From Rhodosorus marinus (Eukaryota > Rhodophyta > Stylonematophyceae > Stylonematales > Stylonemataceae), in NCBI GenBank assembly GCA_029953675.1, contig JAMWBK010000009.1:620001-684000 (forward strand): a DNA stretch of 64,000 nt, written 5' to 3'. Positions within the stretch are counted from its first letter, which is position 1. Each line of letters starts with the position of its first letter. Below, piece by piece: positions 21,498-32,585 of the stretch. Below the pieces are notes generated by a model. It searched no databases. It was not told the DNA's origin and saw only the letters and a program-made list of their open reading frames with translations. Both the position numbers and the translations under genes were made by a program.

Positions 21498-24439
21498 TAA
21501 TCACTTCAACCGAAGAAAGAGGCCTTGATAGCTCTTCCAAACCAAAGAGTACTGACAACGTAGACCTTCGAACCTTAGAAACATCTAACCACGAACTCCT
21601 CCCCTATTTGTATCCATTGCGATCCGACGTAGCACAGCACAACTGCAACAATTCTCATCAACCAGCTTCAGCCATCCCAAAACTCCTGCCAATGAGAAAT
21701 GGTGTATAAGTTAAACCAAACAATATAATTGTCAAACGGCCAATGACAATACGTTTCCAATCCAATTCGTTCGATTTCACCGTAAAACGATCAATAATTT
21801 CAATTTATGAATATTTTATTATCAGTTGCTTGCCATTTTCATTATCATCTGACACTTCAAAAAAACCAATTGAAAAATTAGAAATTTACTCCAAAAGGGC
21901 TCCCCATGTTCTTCCAGATCGTTGTTGATATTGATTGGTTGAAGTTTCAGCGAATTAGATCGTGTTGATGGACCATCCGGAATATTTACTGATTTTAATA
22001 CGTTCACCACAAGCTGCTTATGATTTCGTTTTGTTTTTGCAAAGATACAGTAAGAAGTAACTGAGTTTTTCACTCATGTTTGTGGTCGGCCACTTCTCAA
22101 AGCGGATTTTTGTGGTCCAAAGTTTGGAGATCGATGCTGTTGAATTTGGCCGGAGAAGGGCGTTTAAGGCGTTTCGTCATCACGACACCACGTAATTCTT
22201 CATCTGGGAGAGGATGAGGGTTGTGGTAGGTTCCTGTGTTGATAGGCTGAGCCCATCTGAGGTAGCTAGTGGGAACTCAGGAGAGGTAGTATTAGTCGAT
22301 TGAGAATTTTCGGTGAGGCAGACGTAGGCTTGAGGATTTCGGATCGGGCACAAATCTTCGACGAGGGATTTGCACTGCTCCCATTCAACAATCCGAATCT
22401 ACGGGAAAGGGCTTGAATTCTTTTGATAAGATGCCATAGACGCAAAAGAGGCGAACCTCCTAGGGCAAGACAATAACCATCTCCAGGTACTGGAAGGCAG
22501 CGCAGTCAGAAATCCTCTTGCAAATCTTCAAAAATAGATTCTTGAAGTCCATTCTAGACTCGAAATTTCTTCAGGTTCCTTTTGCCACCCTCAGTCGGAA
22601 ACATCCTGTTCCTTACCGCCCTCTTTGTTCTCCTGGCTAACCTCTCGCGTAGTCATCCAAAGTAGAATATCTCACGCTCTTGATGGTTAAAAATTAATTT
22701 TCACACGCCATTCCATAGTACCTTTTTATTAAATGTTTCCCTAGATATCAAGTAACCCCCCCCCCATCCCTCTGTTTTTAAATATATTTACAACGATTAT
22801 CAGTTTTTTAGAATAACATCTGATTCTGATATCAATAAATATGTATTATGTTAATTTAATGAGCATTCTGTAGTTTTCAGCGAAGTGAAATAAATATTTC
22901 TTATTATCAAAGTTTTCTAGAGCTAGGGATACCCTCAAGTTTTTTATTTTAAAAATATTGGATTCTTTCCAAGGCGGTTCCATTTTCGGTTTACCGTTTC
23001 GTGTGCTTTACAGGTAACGACTGACTGCTCGTGGCGCTTAGTAATCGCTTTGGCGCTTGGCGCTTGGCGTACGGGCTCAAGAAACCCTCGTAATGAGCTT
23101 ACAATGTGATACGAATCCAGGTACTGGCTCGTAGGTAAGGGCAACCTGGACGGAAGGGTTTTACGACGATGTTCATCTAGCTTAGCGCTGGCTGGATAAT
23201 CCGCTGGAGCGCATGACGTCGCCAAAAAGACCCCAACTGGACGGGCTGGACGTTGGATTTCCCAGAAATAACGGTATTAGAGAACGTCATGGGATACGGG
23301 GAACTAGAACCATGGCCGGTTGTATTCGAAATGCCGTATTGGGGGGTTTGGTAAACGGGAACCTTAACTTTTCAGCTACATGCTGCAGCGGAACGCTAAT
23401 TGTATCACTAGATAAGGAAAATTCGGCATAGCCCCGGGGACCGGGGTCTAGCTACGTAGAGGCAGAAAAATAGGCAATCCGCGGATTATCCAACTGATCC
23501 CCACTCAGACGGCGAAGGCGAGCTCCGCGCTAAATTCCTAGTGCGTCCTGTTTATCTGAGCTCGTACGTCCCTGAGCTAGTAGTTCTTGGTGAACATATG
23601 ACAGCATCCTTCTCGTAGAAATTCCTGATTGATCTGTCTGATACTTCCAAAGGTTTACCACCGCCATGGGGATGAGTTCGTCACCCGGGTGCTTGGCCGC
23701 CATCTTTTGCCCCCGATTATTTCGCAAATTTCCGCTCTGCGTATGCTTAGCGGCTTAGTCATTATTGTTCCGGCTCAGGCTAACCGTTCACAGACTTCTG
23801 AAGACTGAATCTTTGCATCCGGGATCCTTATGGAACTCATCCAGAGCTCCACACTTGCAAAAGGTCACCTCTGCAAAGAATTTGAAATGCCAGATTGCTT
23901 TGCTGCGTGCAATAGGATGCTGGGCGATGCTATGGACCTGTGATGTCCAGTCGGGAATATCTGTATATATAAATGCTGGGTTCGGATCGACTGCTGATAA
24001 TCATGGATTCCTGTCCTATGCAGGTGTTCTGAACTATGACCCCTCCCTGCTCTAGTGGAGAGTCTTGTTCTGACAGTTTCAGCTCTAGCTGGGTTTTTGG
24101 AATTTTCAGGCGTTCTGGTTTCGGGGTGGCCAGTGCGCTCTGGACCGATGGAAACAAGTATGAAGCCTCGCACGTGCATTCAGACTGGCGTGAACAACTT
24201 TTTTTTTTTTTGTTGGCCGGTGAACTTCCTCGTGGGTGCGTGGGCGCGCCCGCGAGAGGCTGCTTTCCGGAAAACTGTAGGGAAAGAATCTCCGGAGCCC
24301 GCAAACACCTCTCTTGATCATCTATGCTGGAAGAGATATAGTCCAGTCCCATTTTTTTCTTTGTTTATTCGTTCGCTTTTTATCAACCCATTGATCCCTT
24401 CGGGACATGACTTCGCTCTTCTCCCTTCTCCAGAATATT
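21498..24439. other. spacer between copies B and C; possible gene debris
   Basis: A/T-rich parts at 21700-21900 and 22690-22960 (with a run of 10 C at about 22758-22767). On the minus strand 22554-22190 there is protein-like but interrupted sequence (ICKRISDCAAFQYLE, then after a stop IRIVEWEQCKSLVEDLC) that may be a decayed cysteine-containing exon. I could not tie it to a family. The 22960-23760 part is G/C-richer and unassigned. Confidence 0.4.
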
Positions 24440-25607
24440 CTAGAACGTGCTGAGTCTAACACCGCACTTACAGAAGTCCGATTGGTTGCAATAGTTTTGC
24501 CTCTTAACTCCTCCAGGACCAGAGCCGCGCTTCGAGCAGCAAATGCTCCTGATGCATCCAAGCGTGTCGTAATTGTTATTCTTGAGACATTCCTTTCTTT
24601 CAAGCTTGGACCACTCCGACAAGGGATCACACCGGTATGTCGATCCCGCAAGCACTTTGAACTTTCCGCAACCATTGGTTGGTTTCGGGACAAGTTCACA
24701 CGTCTTGCCAGCAGGACATTCGTGATGAGGGCATTCCTCCGGATCAAGGCACCTCGGTTGTGCTTTCCGAAGGCATGCTAGCCTCGTACACCCGAGGAAC
24801 GAACCGTTATTGGCACACCTGCAAGTGTTGCAACCGTCGTAAAATATCTTACAGCCCTTGAAGCATCTATCGCACCGGAAATCCGAGAATTCTGTGCTTT
24901 CGCAGAATGGTTCCCCCCTGTTCCTTTTGTCCGTGTTTATGACATTCCCCTTCAGATCGCAAAAATGGACAGTTCCATATCCGTCGTTCCATGCAGCACA
25001 TCCACGAGCAGAGCATGGGGAAAAGTCCAGGCCTAGGAGAGCCCTCCCACCAAGCGGAGAAGTTTAGACCAGTGCACCATCAAAGCAACATTCTTTTAGA
25101 GAAGGATTTGTAGACTCAGTCCAGCTTACCGGGTTGCTGATTTGTGGAGAGGAGTACCGGAAAGTCACAGCTGATGAAGTTCTTCTTTCCGTCGATAATC
25201 GATCCTCCCACAACGTACACTTTTCCAACCTCCAAGTACCCTTGACATGAGTTTTTGCCAGTATAAATCCAAGTCTTACCGCCTATGTAATCGTAAGGAA
25301 ACTTCCCAGATCGCCTCAACACCCCTTGAATAACAATCTCGTACCTGTTCGAGGACACGATTGGAGTCAACAAACCACACGCAGGTCGAGCCTCAAACGA
25401 AGACCCCTCCAAAAGTTTTATTCTGAAGAGGCTCAAATCTCACCTTTTCTCTAGGGCCTTATCATCTGACTCTTCTCTCACCACCAAAGCAGAATATACC
25501 CACTTCTGCCTCCAAAACCTCGCCCTAGGCGTTGAAGGAAAGCAACTACACGCAATTCCTGCTCCGACCAGACAGAACAGCAGCACGAAACTCTTGCCAA
25601 ACTTCAT
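24440..25607 (-). CDS. secreted TIMP-like/pacifastin-like cysteine-rich protein (copy C)
   Basis: Three exons (25607..25444, 25344..25130, 25032..24440) give 323 residues with GT-AG introns of 99 and 97 nt in phases 2 and 1, the same as in copies B and D. The signal peptide MKFGKSFVLLFCLVGAGIA is followed by mature Cys1-Ser-Cys3-Phe-Pro. Inner cysteines at mature 69 and 95 keep the TIMP spacing. Exon 2 has VIQGVLRRSGK, LEVGKVYVVGGSI and ISCDFPVLLSTNQQPG. Exon 3 starts LDFSPCSARGCAAW, then has the pacifastin-like motif CFKGCKIFYDGCNTCRC plus NNGSFLGCTRLAC, then CPAGKTCELV, CDPLSEWSKLERKEC and a double Cys near the end. I traced exon 3 through every codon without finding a stop. Function as an inhibitor is inferred from the domains. 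Confidence 0.84.
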
Positions 25608-25747
25608 ACTGTAGACCCAGAAACAGAAAGACCAAACAGAACCAACACAAACCCCAGCTATACTTTCACAAGATCCTCACCTTTCCATCCCCAACCCCAA
25701 CCCAACCCCCAAACTCCCGAACCCATTCACTTCGTTATGTACACATT

Positions 25748-25896
25748 AAAAAGGAGTTTCCCGTCGGACAGCGGACTACCCCTCTGGCCGCCACCTGGAC
25801 AAAAAGGAGTTCTCCCGTCAGACAGTGGACTACCCTCTAGCCAGCTGGAAAAAGGAGTTTTCTCGTCAGACAGTGGACTCCCCTGTAGCCAGCCCG
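25748..25896. repeat. three-unit minisatellite upstream of copy C
   Basis: Three imperfect head-to-tail units of about 48-53 bp beginning AAAAAGGAGTT and containing GTCAGACAGTGGACTACCC or close variants. They lie 140-290 bp upstream of the copy C start codon and downstream of copy D. The unit stays open on the minus strand (GSPLSDEKTPF-like repeats), but there is no gene context for translation. Confidence 0.85.
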
Positions 25897-26728
25897 ATAG
25901 GTCTTTCACATCAAAAACAAATATTACTTTCCCAAGAAAAAAACCCACAAAACAACGTTAAAAAACGACGATCCTAAGGTGATATTCGGGGCAAAAAATT
26001 AAAATCAAAACAGTGAATAAAATTATCATAATATAATATTAAGGCGGCCACCTTTGGGAACCGATTTGAATACAAATTCGTTTAAAAATAAGCTGATCCT
26101 AAAAACGACTGGCTAACACACAAAAAACAATTCAAAAAGGTAGAAAAGTAGTATGGGGAATCTTTCTTATTTAAGAATGATATGGGGACAAATGATGCCT
26201 AATTTTCGAAAATGTCTTCGTTTTAGATAAATTAATGGGTATTAGTTCTAGAGTTTGCAATATTCTAGGGATGTTCATTAATTTATGAAAAACGAAAAAC
26301 AATGAGGAGAACACAACGATGTTGTTAAGAAAACGTGAACATCGGATGGAAAGGGAATATGCACTTGTTTCGGGGGGGTTGGATTTGATGGCGGGCGTTT
26401 GTTTGGTTACTGGTCCTGTATCAAACGTTTTCTGATCCTTATTTTGAACTTTACTAGCATCAAAAGACTAGAATACTGAAGTTTTAACCGACTGGGCAGC
26501 AAGGAGTTAATCTCTTCTCTGTAGGACATAGTGAGCGCTGATGGAAAGGTGATTGTGAACCACGAGCCTGGCTTTCGGGGGTTCGAGAGGAGGGACAGTA
26601 ATAGATTCAGATGAAGAGAGGGGAAGTCTATACGTGGAATGAAGAGTCCAAGCTCTGAAAGCGACGAGGGGTGGTTCTGTCTTGAAAATTCCGTTTATTT
26701 TCTTGTTGGATAGAGTTCTTCGCACACG
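25897..26728. other. spacer between copies C and D
   Basis: A/T-rich 25970-26330, then mixed sequence to the end of copy D. No gene seen. Confidence 0.5.
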
Positions 26729-27875
26729 TTATGGACATATGGGCCCAGCAAAACCCGTGTTCAGTGAGCAAAAAGAAGAATGTCTGCAGTAGTAGAGTTT
26801 CTTCTGCCCTCCAAAGGGAATATTTCTAGTTGCGCAACACTGGCTCTTGATGCATCCTAGCTCTGCCATACTCCGCCCATCTTTAAGGCAGTTGTTCTGT
26901 TCCCATTTCCTCCACTCTGATAGGGGATCACATTTGTAGGTAGACTTCATCTTCACCAGCTTACCGCAAGGGTTGTCTTTTTTTTGAATGAACTTGCACC
27001 TCTTCCCTTCCGGACACTTCAGCTTCTGGCACTTACTCGGCGATAAGCATTTGGGTTCGCCGTAGTTGGAGCAGAGTCTCTTTGTACAGCTTTTGAACTC
27101 GCCGTTTGCTTTACATGAGCAGGTGTTGCATCCATCGAAGAAAGTTTTGCATCCCTTCCAACAGGTGTCCGATGCCCAGTAGTTTTTCGTTGACGTGCAC
27201 TTCGGAGCTCCGCGGAGCAGACAGCTCTTAATATGAGCGAAGCCCGGAACACCATCTATGGAGCAGTGCCACTTGCTGCAGCCGTCTGTCCACACTCTGC
27301 AACCAAGGACCGAGCATGGTGTAAAATCAATGCCTATGTAAGGTGAAGAAACCAGAGACAGGTAAGCACACTCTCCTGTGGGCGAACGTGATGGTCTCCT
27401 GCACGTACCAGGCTGAAAGTTTGTAGATAAGAGAGTCGGATAGCTGCACTTGCTGATTGTTTTCTTGTTGTCTTCACCAGACCAATACCCTCCTACGACA
27501 TAAACTCTCCCAACTTCCAATTTCAAGCCGCAAGCATTAGATGCTGTGTACAGCGTTGTCCTCATACCGATGTATTCATACTTGTGTTTGGCGGACCTCT
27601 TCGGAATCCCTTGGATAATCACCTTGTAACTGTAGAAAAACCAGTCGCAATAGTTTAGCGGTAAGCTTGTCTCTCATTCAATGGCAATTGTCAGCCTTGG
27701 GGGCATCATCAACTTACTGAACTAGGCCATTGATGATTCTTTGCTCTCTACCAGCCACGAGAACCGTATAAACAAACTTATGGGACTTCAGCCTCTGATC
27801 TTCGGTATTTGGAACACAGAAGCATCCCAAGCAGGCTCCAACGAGAGCGAACAGTATTAGCAGATATTTGGACAT
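26729..27875 (-). CDS. secreted TIMP-like/pacifastin-like cysteine-rich protein (copy D)
   Basis: Three exons (27875..27718, 27629..27409, 27333..26729) give 327 residues. The signal peptide MSKYLLILFALVGACLG is followed by mature Cys1-Phe-Cys3-Val-Pro, the arrangement by which animal TIMPs grip the catalytic zinc of metalloproteases. Mature Cys69 (SNACGLKLEVG) and Cys97 (TISKCSYP) sit where TIMP-1 has Cys70 and Cys99. A third TIMP disulfide (Cys13) is absent. Exon 3 has CSVLGCRVWTDGCSKWHC, then CWKGCKTFFDGCNTCSC with ANGEFKSCTKRLC, which fits the pacifastin consensus C-x10-C-N-x-C-x-C-x3-G-x4-C-T-x3-C. A third module follows with CPEGKRCKF, CDPLSEWRKWEQNNC and QCC. It is the most 5' (upstream) copy of the minus-strand array. 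Confidence 0.84.
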
Positions 27876-28210
27876 TATCCTCTTCCAAACCGATCCAAAC
27901 TCTTATTCCTGCACCTATGCTCAGCTCTCCGTACTGGACGCCAGTAATCTACTCTACCAATGAATCCCTCTCACTCCTCCTCAGTCCTAGGTCAAGCAAG
28001 CTCAAGACTTTATACGCACCGTTGCATCCCATCGAACCAAAAAAGGAGAAAAAAAACACCCACACATATAGCTACACTCCCGAAATGAAGCGTCCTCACC
28101 TGAACCCTCACCTGAACTCCCTATGGCTCGCCAATGCCATCACCTGGATTTTCCCTCCGGCTGGCTTTGGTTTTTTTTTTTTGGATACACCCATTGAGAT
28201 CCTGCTCCTC

Positions 28211-28239
28211 TCGCTCTATCTCTCTCTCTCTCTCTCTCA
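28211..28239. repeat. CT microsatellite
   Basis: Near-perfect dinucleotide CT run of about 29 bp. Confidence 0.9.
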
Positions 28240-28887
28240 TCCCTGAAACCTGTCAGTGCTACTGAGTCATAATCCTGCATACGACTCTCTACTGTGGCTA
28301 CCAAATTACTTCAACAAACAAGAAAACTAATTTGCCCTCACCGGGTTGGCCATAACTAAATTCCCTTAAAACCCCCCCGAATTACCCAAATCTGTTTGCT
28401 AGCCACTTGAAGACAGCCATTGGCTGACAATCTATTAAATTGACTGAAAAACAGTCAATTTTTTCGCTTCTGGCTCGAAGAGCTGCAAGACATCTAAGTT
28501 GAATGCAGGAAGGCGCTCACTGGATGTTTGGGAGCTCTTAACTGGAGCTGAGTCACTCTTCGGTACAAAGGCTAGGTGTAGGACAATATCAGTTTTCTTG
28601 TATTGATTAAGGATTAGCCACGATTAAGGAGCTCTCACCAGTCTTGGTCTCCAACAGTGTTGTTGTGTCGGATTGATGGGAGACCCTGGAGCCACATGGA
28701 TCCATGGATTTCAGTAACGTCCGAAAAAAACCTCTCGAATTACTCCGTAGCACATCCAACGTACAGGTTAGCATCGCTTTATTTTGCAGACATAGTCACG
28801 CACAGAGGAATCCCCACGGAAAGATGAGTGTAACTGCGCTCCAAATCCAGTAGGTCATGCTTGTGGCTATTCGTGAATTGAAGCACT

Positions 28888-29180
28888 GGTCAGTCTTGGA
28901 CACGACGTCTGCGTGGAGTACACTGCGTTTCCTTGCATTGATTACACATATCAAGGGGAGGTGCCTTGCGAGTGTTGACCTTGGCGCTCGGCAGTGGGGA
29001 TCACGAGATGATATTCGCCTAAGGCCAAAGTGCACGAATCACGTGGTCAGTCTTGGACACAACGTATGCGTCATTGATTACACATATCAAGGGGAGGTGC
29101 CTTGCGAGTGCTGACCTTGGCGCTCGGCAGTGGGGATCACGAGATGATATTCGCCTAAGGCCAAAGTGCACCTATCACGT
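28888..29180. repeat. tandem duplication, two units of about 157 and 136 bp
   Basis: Unit 1 (28888-29044) and unit 2 (29045-29180) share GGTCAGTCTTGGACAC, then ATTGATTACACATATCAAGG to AAGTGCAC with only a few mismatches. Unit 1 has an extra 21 bp (28915-28936 area) absent from unit 2. Confidence 0.9.
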
Positions 29181-30241
29181 GGCCGTGATTGGTGTCCAGA
29201 GACGAATGAACAGCTTGTTGGACAACAAAAATATTATAAATGACGAGATGTGGTACCAAGCAGAGAGTTTGACGCGTTTGAAAAGAGGCATATCCATCCG
29301 AGCAAACTCTGAACAAAGCCGCGTCCCATCCAGTATTCCTTCCTTCTAGCGAGTACCAAAGCACGGTTTTTCAAGATAAGCTGATTTGGACGACTGTCCC
29401 CGAGCAAAATTAGAGCGCCTTATAGATCCTTTGTACAAAACAAGGTTACAAAAAAATTTGCTCAGCCGCACACACTTCCCCGGGTTCTCCCGCGCCTAGT
29501 CGGAGTCACACCAGCCGTCTGCTGCCTGACCGCAGCGATGCCGCTTCTCTTCCGTCCCCCGTCCATTTTAGCATACTAGATTCTTCCAACACTGTCCACA
29601 TTCGAATTTTCACTCTCCCTCACCCAATCTCTTGATCCAACGGGTCCAAGATCACCCAACCCCTGCACACCCGTTAGTACTAAAAACACAGAAAATAAAA
29701 TTTTCACTTTTTCAAATACATTTACTAATAAATACTAACAAACGTAGCAAAGTCTAAAACCCCCCCAGTCACATTCCGCCAAAATATAGTAGTACGTTTT
29801 AGTACGAGATATTATATTAATATTTTAATGCAAAATTATGTATGTACACTATTAATACTATACAACATCGAACTTACCCCTGGGTAACTTAAACAAGTGT
29901 ATCTTCCGTTGAGATTTTCTTCTTTTTGAGGAAGTTTTTTTTGGGTAGTAACGTCGTTACCCGTCCATTTTCGAAACCCCTCTTCGAGGGTTTCGAAGAT
30001 GGCGGAGGACGCCGTTAATTGGAAAAAGGTAGTCGGTAAGTGCTATGTGTGGGAAAGGAGGGAGGGAAAGTGGTTGAGGGTTGAGATTGGGAAGAAGTGG
30101 TATCTATATGTTATATATATATATGTAGATTAGAGGGTGGAAGTGTTGGAGAAGGGTTGATTGAGGGAGGGAGGGAGAGGGAGGAGCTGTTTTTATTTTT
30201 TGTTGTTTTGTGTGTGGGTTTTTGGGGGTGTGTGGAAACTG

Positions 30242-32038
30242 ATGAGCATGATGGGGTTTGTTGAGAGGGGTTGTAGTGGTCTATGTTTTGTACTTTCTGG
30301 CGGTTTTGGAGTTGCGCGGAAGGAGAAGGCTTTGTGTTCTAGGAGGAGTGGGTTTGAGAATCATCGGGCTATAGGTCGTCGGTCGGTGGTGGTTTGTGCT
30401 GAGAAGTCGAAGGATAATGGGGACGGTGGATTCTTTTCGAAGGTCGGGTTTCAGTCTCTAGGGTTGAGCAATGAACTTGCGGCTGCTTTGGAAGATGTCG
30501 GAATACTTAGACCGACGAATGTTCAGACAAAGTCTATTCCTGCCATATCCGGCGGAGCGGACGTCGTTGTTGGTGCTGCGACGGGCTCCGGAAAGACTTT
30601 TTCCTACTTGCTTCCTGTCCTGCAGAAGATGAAAGACCAGGAGCAACTCCAAGATTTTAACAGAGTCCCCCGCCGACCCAGAGCTGTTCTACTCGTCCCA
30701 ACGAGGGAGCTCGCAGAGCAGGTATGCTCAGTTCCCAAGCGCATTTCGTGCTGCTTTCTGCTCTCTGAACACCTCTGTGCTGTCATCAGGTGTTGCGGGT
30801 GTCGAAGGCGCTCTCGCACAACTTCAAATTCAGAGCCGTGGCCCTTGTCGGTGGCAATTCGAGCTTGAAGAAGCAAAAAGAAGCCCTCTCGTCTCCCGTT
30901 GATTTGGTCATAGCAACCGCGGGGAGACTCATGCAGCATGTCAAGGCGTTCAACGTTGACTTTCTTGATCTACAGTACATCATTCTGGACGAAGTAGACA
31001 CCCTGTTCGAAGGCGGGTTTGCCAACGATTTGGAGAGCATAGTGAAGCAGGTCCACAAGAGAAAGGGCGACGATTGTGCTCTCCAATTTATTGCTGCTGG
31101 GGTGAGACCGAGCCGGCAATGCTTCGCTTTATTTTTCTCGTTAGAGGAACGTAGATCTTGTGGCTGATCGACAGCCCCCTCTTTTGACTTTTAACAGGCG
31201 ACTCATCCTACATCTGCCAGGCAGCTCTACACGAAGCTTATGCCATCTGCGAAATATATCAACGTCGACCTGCACAAAGCCCCTCCGGGGCTGACCCAGC
31301 GGTTCATACATACGACGCCGGGAGAAAAAACGCGGGAGCTTACTGCCCTTCTTGGAGATGCTGAGAACGATGGCACCCTGAGAGGCGGACGTATCATTAT
31401 CTTCACGAATACCACGGAGTCTTGCAGATTTCTCGATCACTTCCTGAATGAAACGGATTATTCGACGTCGTGTATTCACGGGGAAATGCCACGCGATAGG
31501 CGTGGAGTGGAATTTAAAAAGTTTGCGGACCAGAAGACCCAGGTTGGCTGCCGCTGCACTCTGTCAAAGTCGTGTTTGACCGTAACGGCTGAGGAACCAC
31601 TTTTTCCCCGTTTTTCTTTAGCTCCTTGTTGGAACAGATATCGCTGCTCGAGGTCTTGATAACCTCGCAGTAGACCATGTGATACTCTTTGACTTTCCCG
31701 CGTCTCCTGTGGACTACATTCACAGAGCGGGTCGTACAGCAAGAGCAGGTGCGAAGGGTAGAGTATCCAGCTTTGTCACCAAGAAGGACAGGACTCTTGC
31801 AGAAGCTATTGAACAAGCGAACAATGACGAAACTGACGCCCTGGCCCAGGCTCACCAGAAACGACTCGAGTCGGATAGGATAAAGGCCGAAAAGGAGCGA
31901 CTCAGGAAACTTGCCAGGGCACGGATGGAAAAGGAGAAGGGCAATCAAGGCTACGGAAAGAATACCCCTGACGGCAAGGACCGCCGCCAAGGCAAAGGAA
32001 GAATTCTGAAGACCAAGCTATCCCCGAAACGACGGTGA
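30242..32038 (+). CDS. DEAD-box RNA helicase, probably organelle-targeted
   Basis: ATP-dependent RNA helicase. Four exons (30242-30721, 30790-31101, 31198-31542, 31622-32038) give 517 residues. The first 60 are Ser/Arg/Gly-rich with few acids and end near VVVCAEKSK, which fits a plastid or mitochondrial presequence. Motifs in order: Q motif with F upstream ([16 protein letters not shown]...PTNVQ), I (AATGSGKT, 112-119), Ia (PTRELAEQ), Ib-like ATAGRL, II as DEVD rather than DEAD (about 227-230), III-like AATHP, V ([12 protein letters not shown]) and VI ([12 protein letters not shown]). A basic coiled tail follows. Intron 3 has donor GTTGGC, weaker than the others, but the frame [12 protein letters not shown] supports it. 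The upstream in-frame ATG at 30161 looks like leader. Convergent with the linker gene. Confidence 0.9.
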
Positions 32039-32585
32039 CGCTCCCGCCTGGAGCTTAGTTCTAATCGGGCACAAGTCTATTTATTGCCGCCCCCTGTGGC
32101 GAAAGCTCGACAACAAGGCAGAAACGTAGTAAACACAGTTGTTCTAACCTTGTTCGCGGTACTACGTAGATCAAGGGGACATAGATCAAGGGCCGGGCTG
32201 GACCCTGCCAAAGAACTCTCGCACAGAAGCTCTGATCTCCGCCGCGCAAAGATTCCCATTCCATCTATATCCGACCTATCTTCTTGCTGTGGGTGCGCAC
32301 CAATTCGCGTCTTCAGGCACTTGCTAGATCAGGCACAAGTTCATGGCATATCGCTTCGCAAACGCTGAGCGCATTTGAGCTGGGTTTGTTCGACGCGCGG
32401 TTCTCCGCAACTATCTAACAAGGAAAACTGGGCAACGCGGAATTGAGTCTGTGGTTACGTTTGCCTGGGGACACGTTTCTTGAATAGTTTCTGGGCTCAG
32501 TTTTACGTTAAGACTGATTTTGCGGAAGATCTATTGTTTTTCAGATGCTACTCTGCAACAACCTGGTATCAACGGTGAAAAACAT

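Larger units (their letters stand above)
27876..30241. other. intergenic between TIMP-like cluster and helicase
   Basis: Contains the CT microsatellite and the tandem duplication listed separately, an A/T-rich part (29690-29880), a TA run near 30107-30123 and a G-rich run (30050-30180) just before the helicase. No gene recognised. Confidence 0.5.

Noticed and set aside
22944-23225. 93-codon minus-strand frame
   Set aside because: No homology recognised and no splice context; its surroundings could be an old repeat, but I could not show it.
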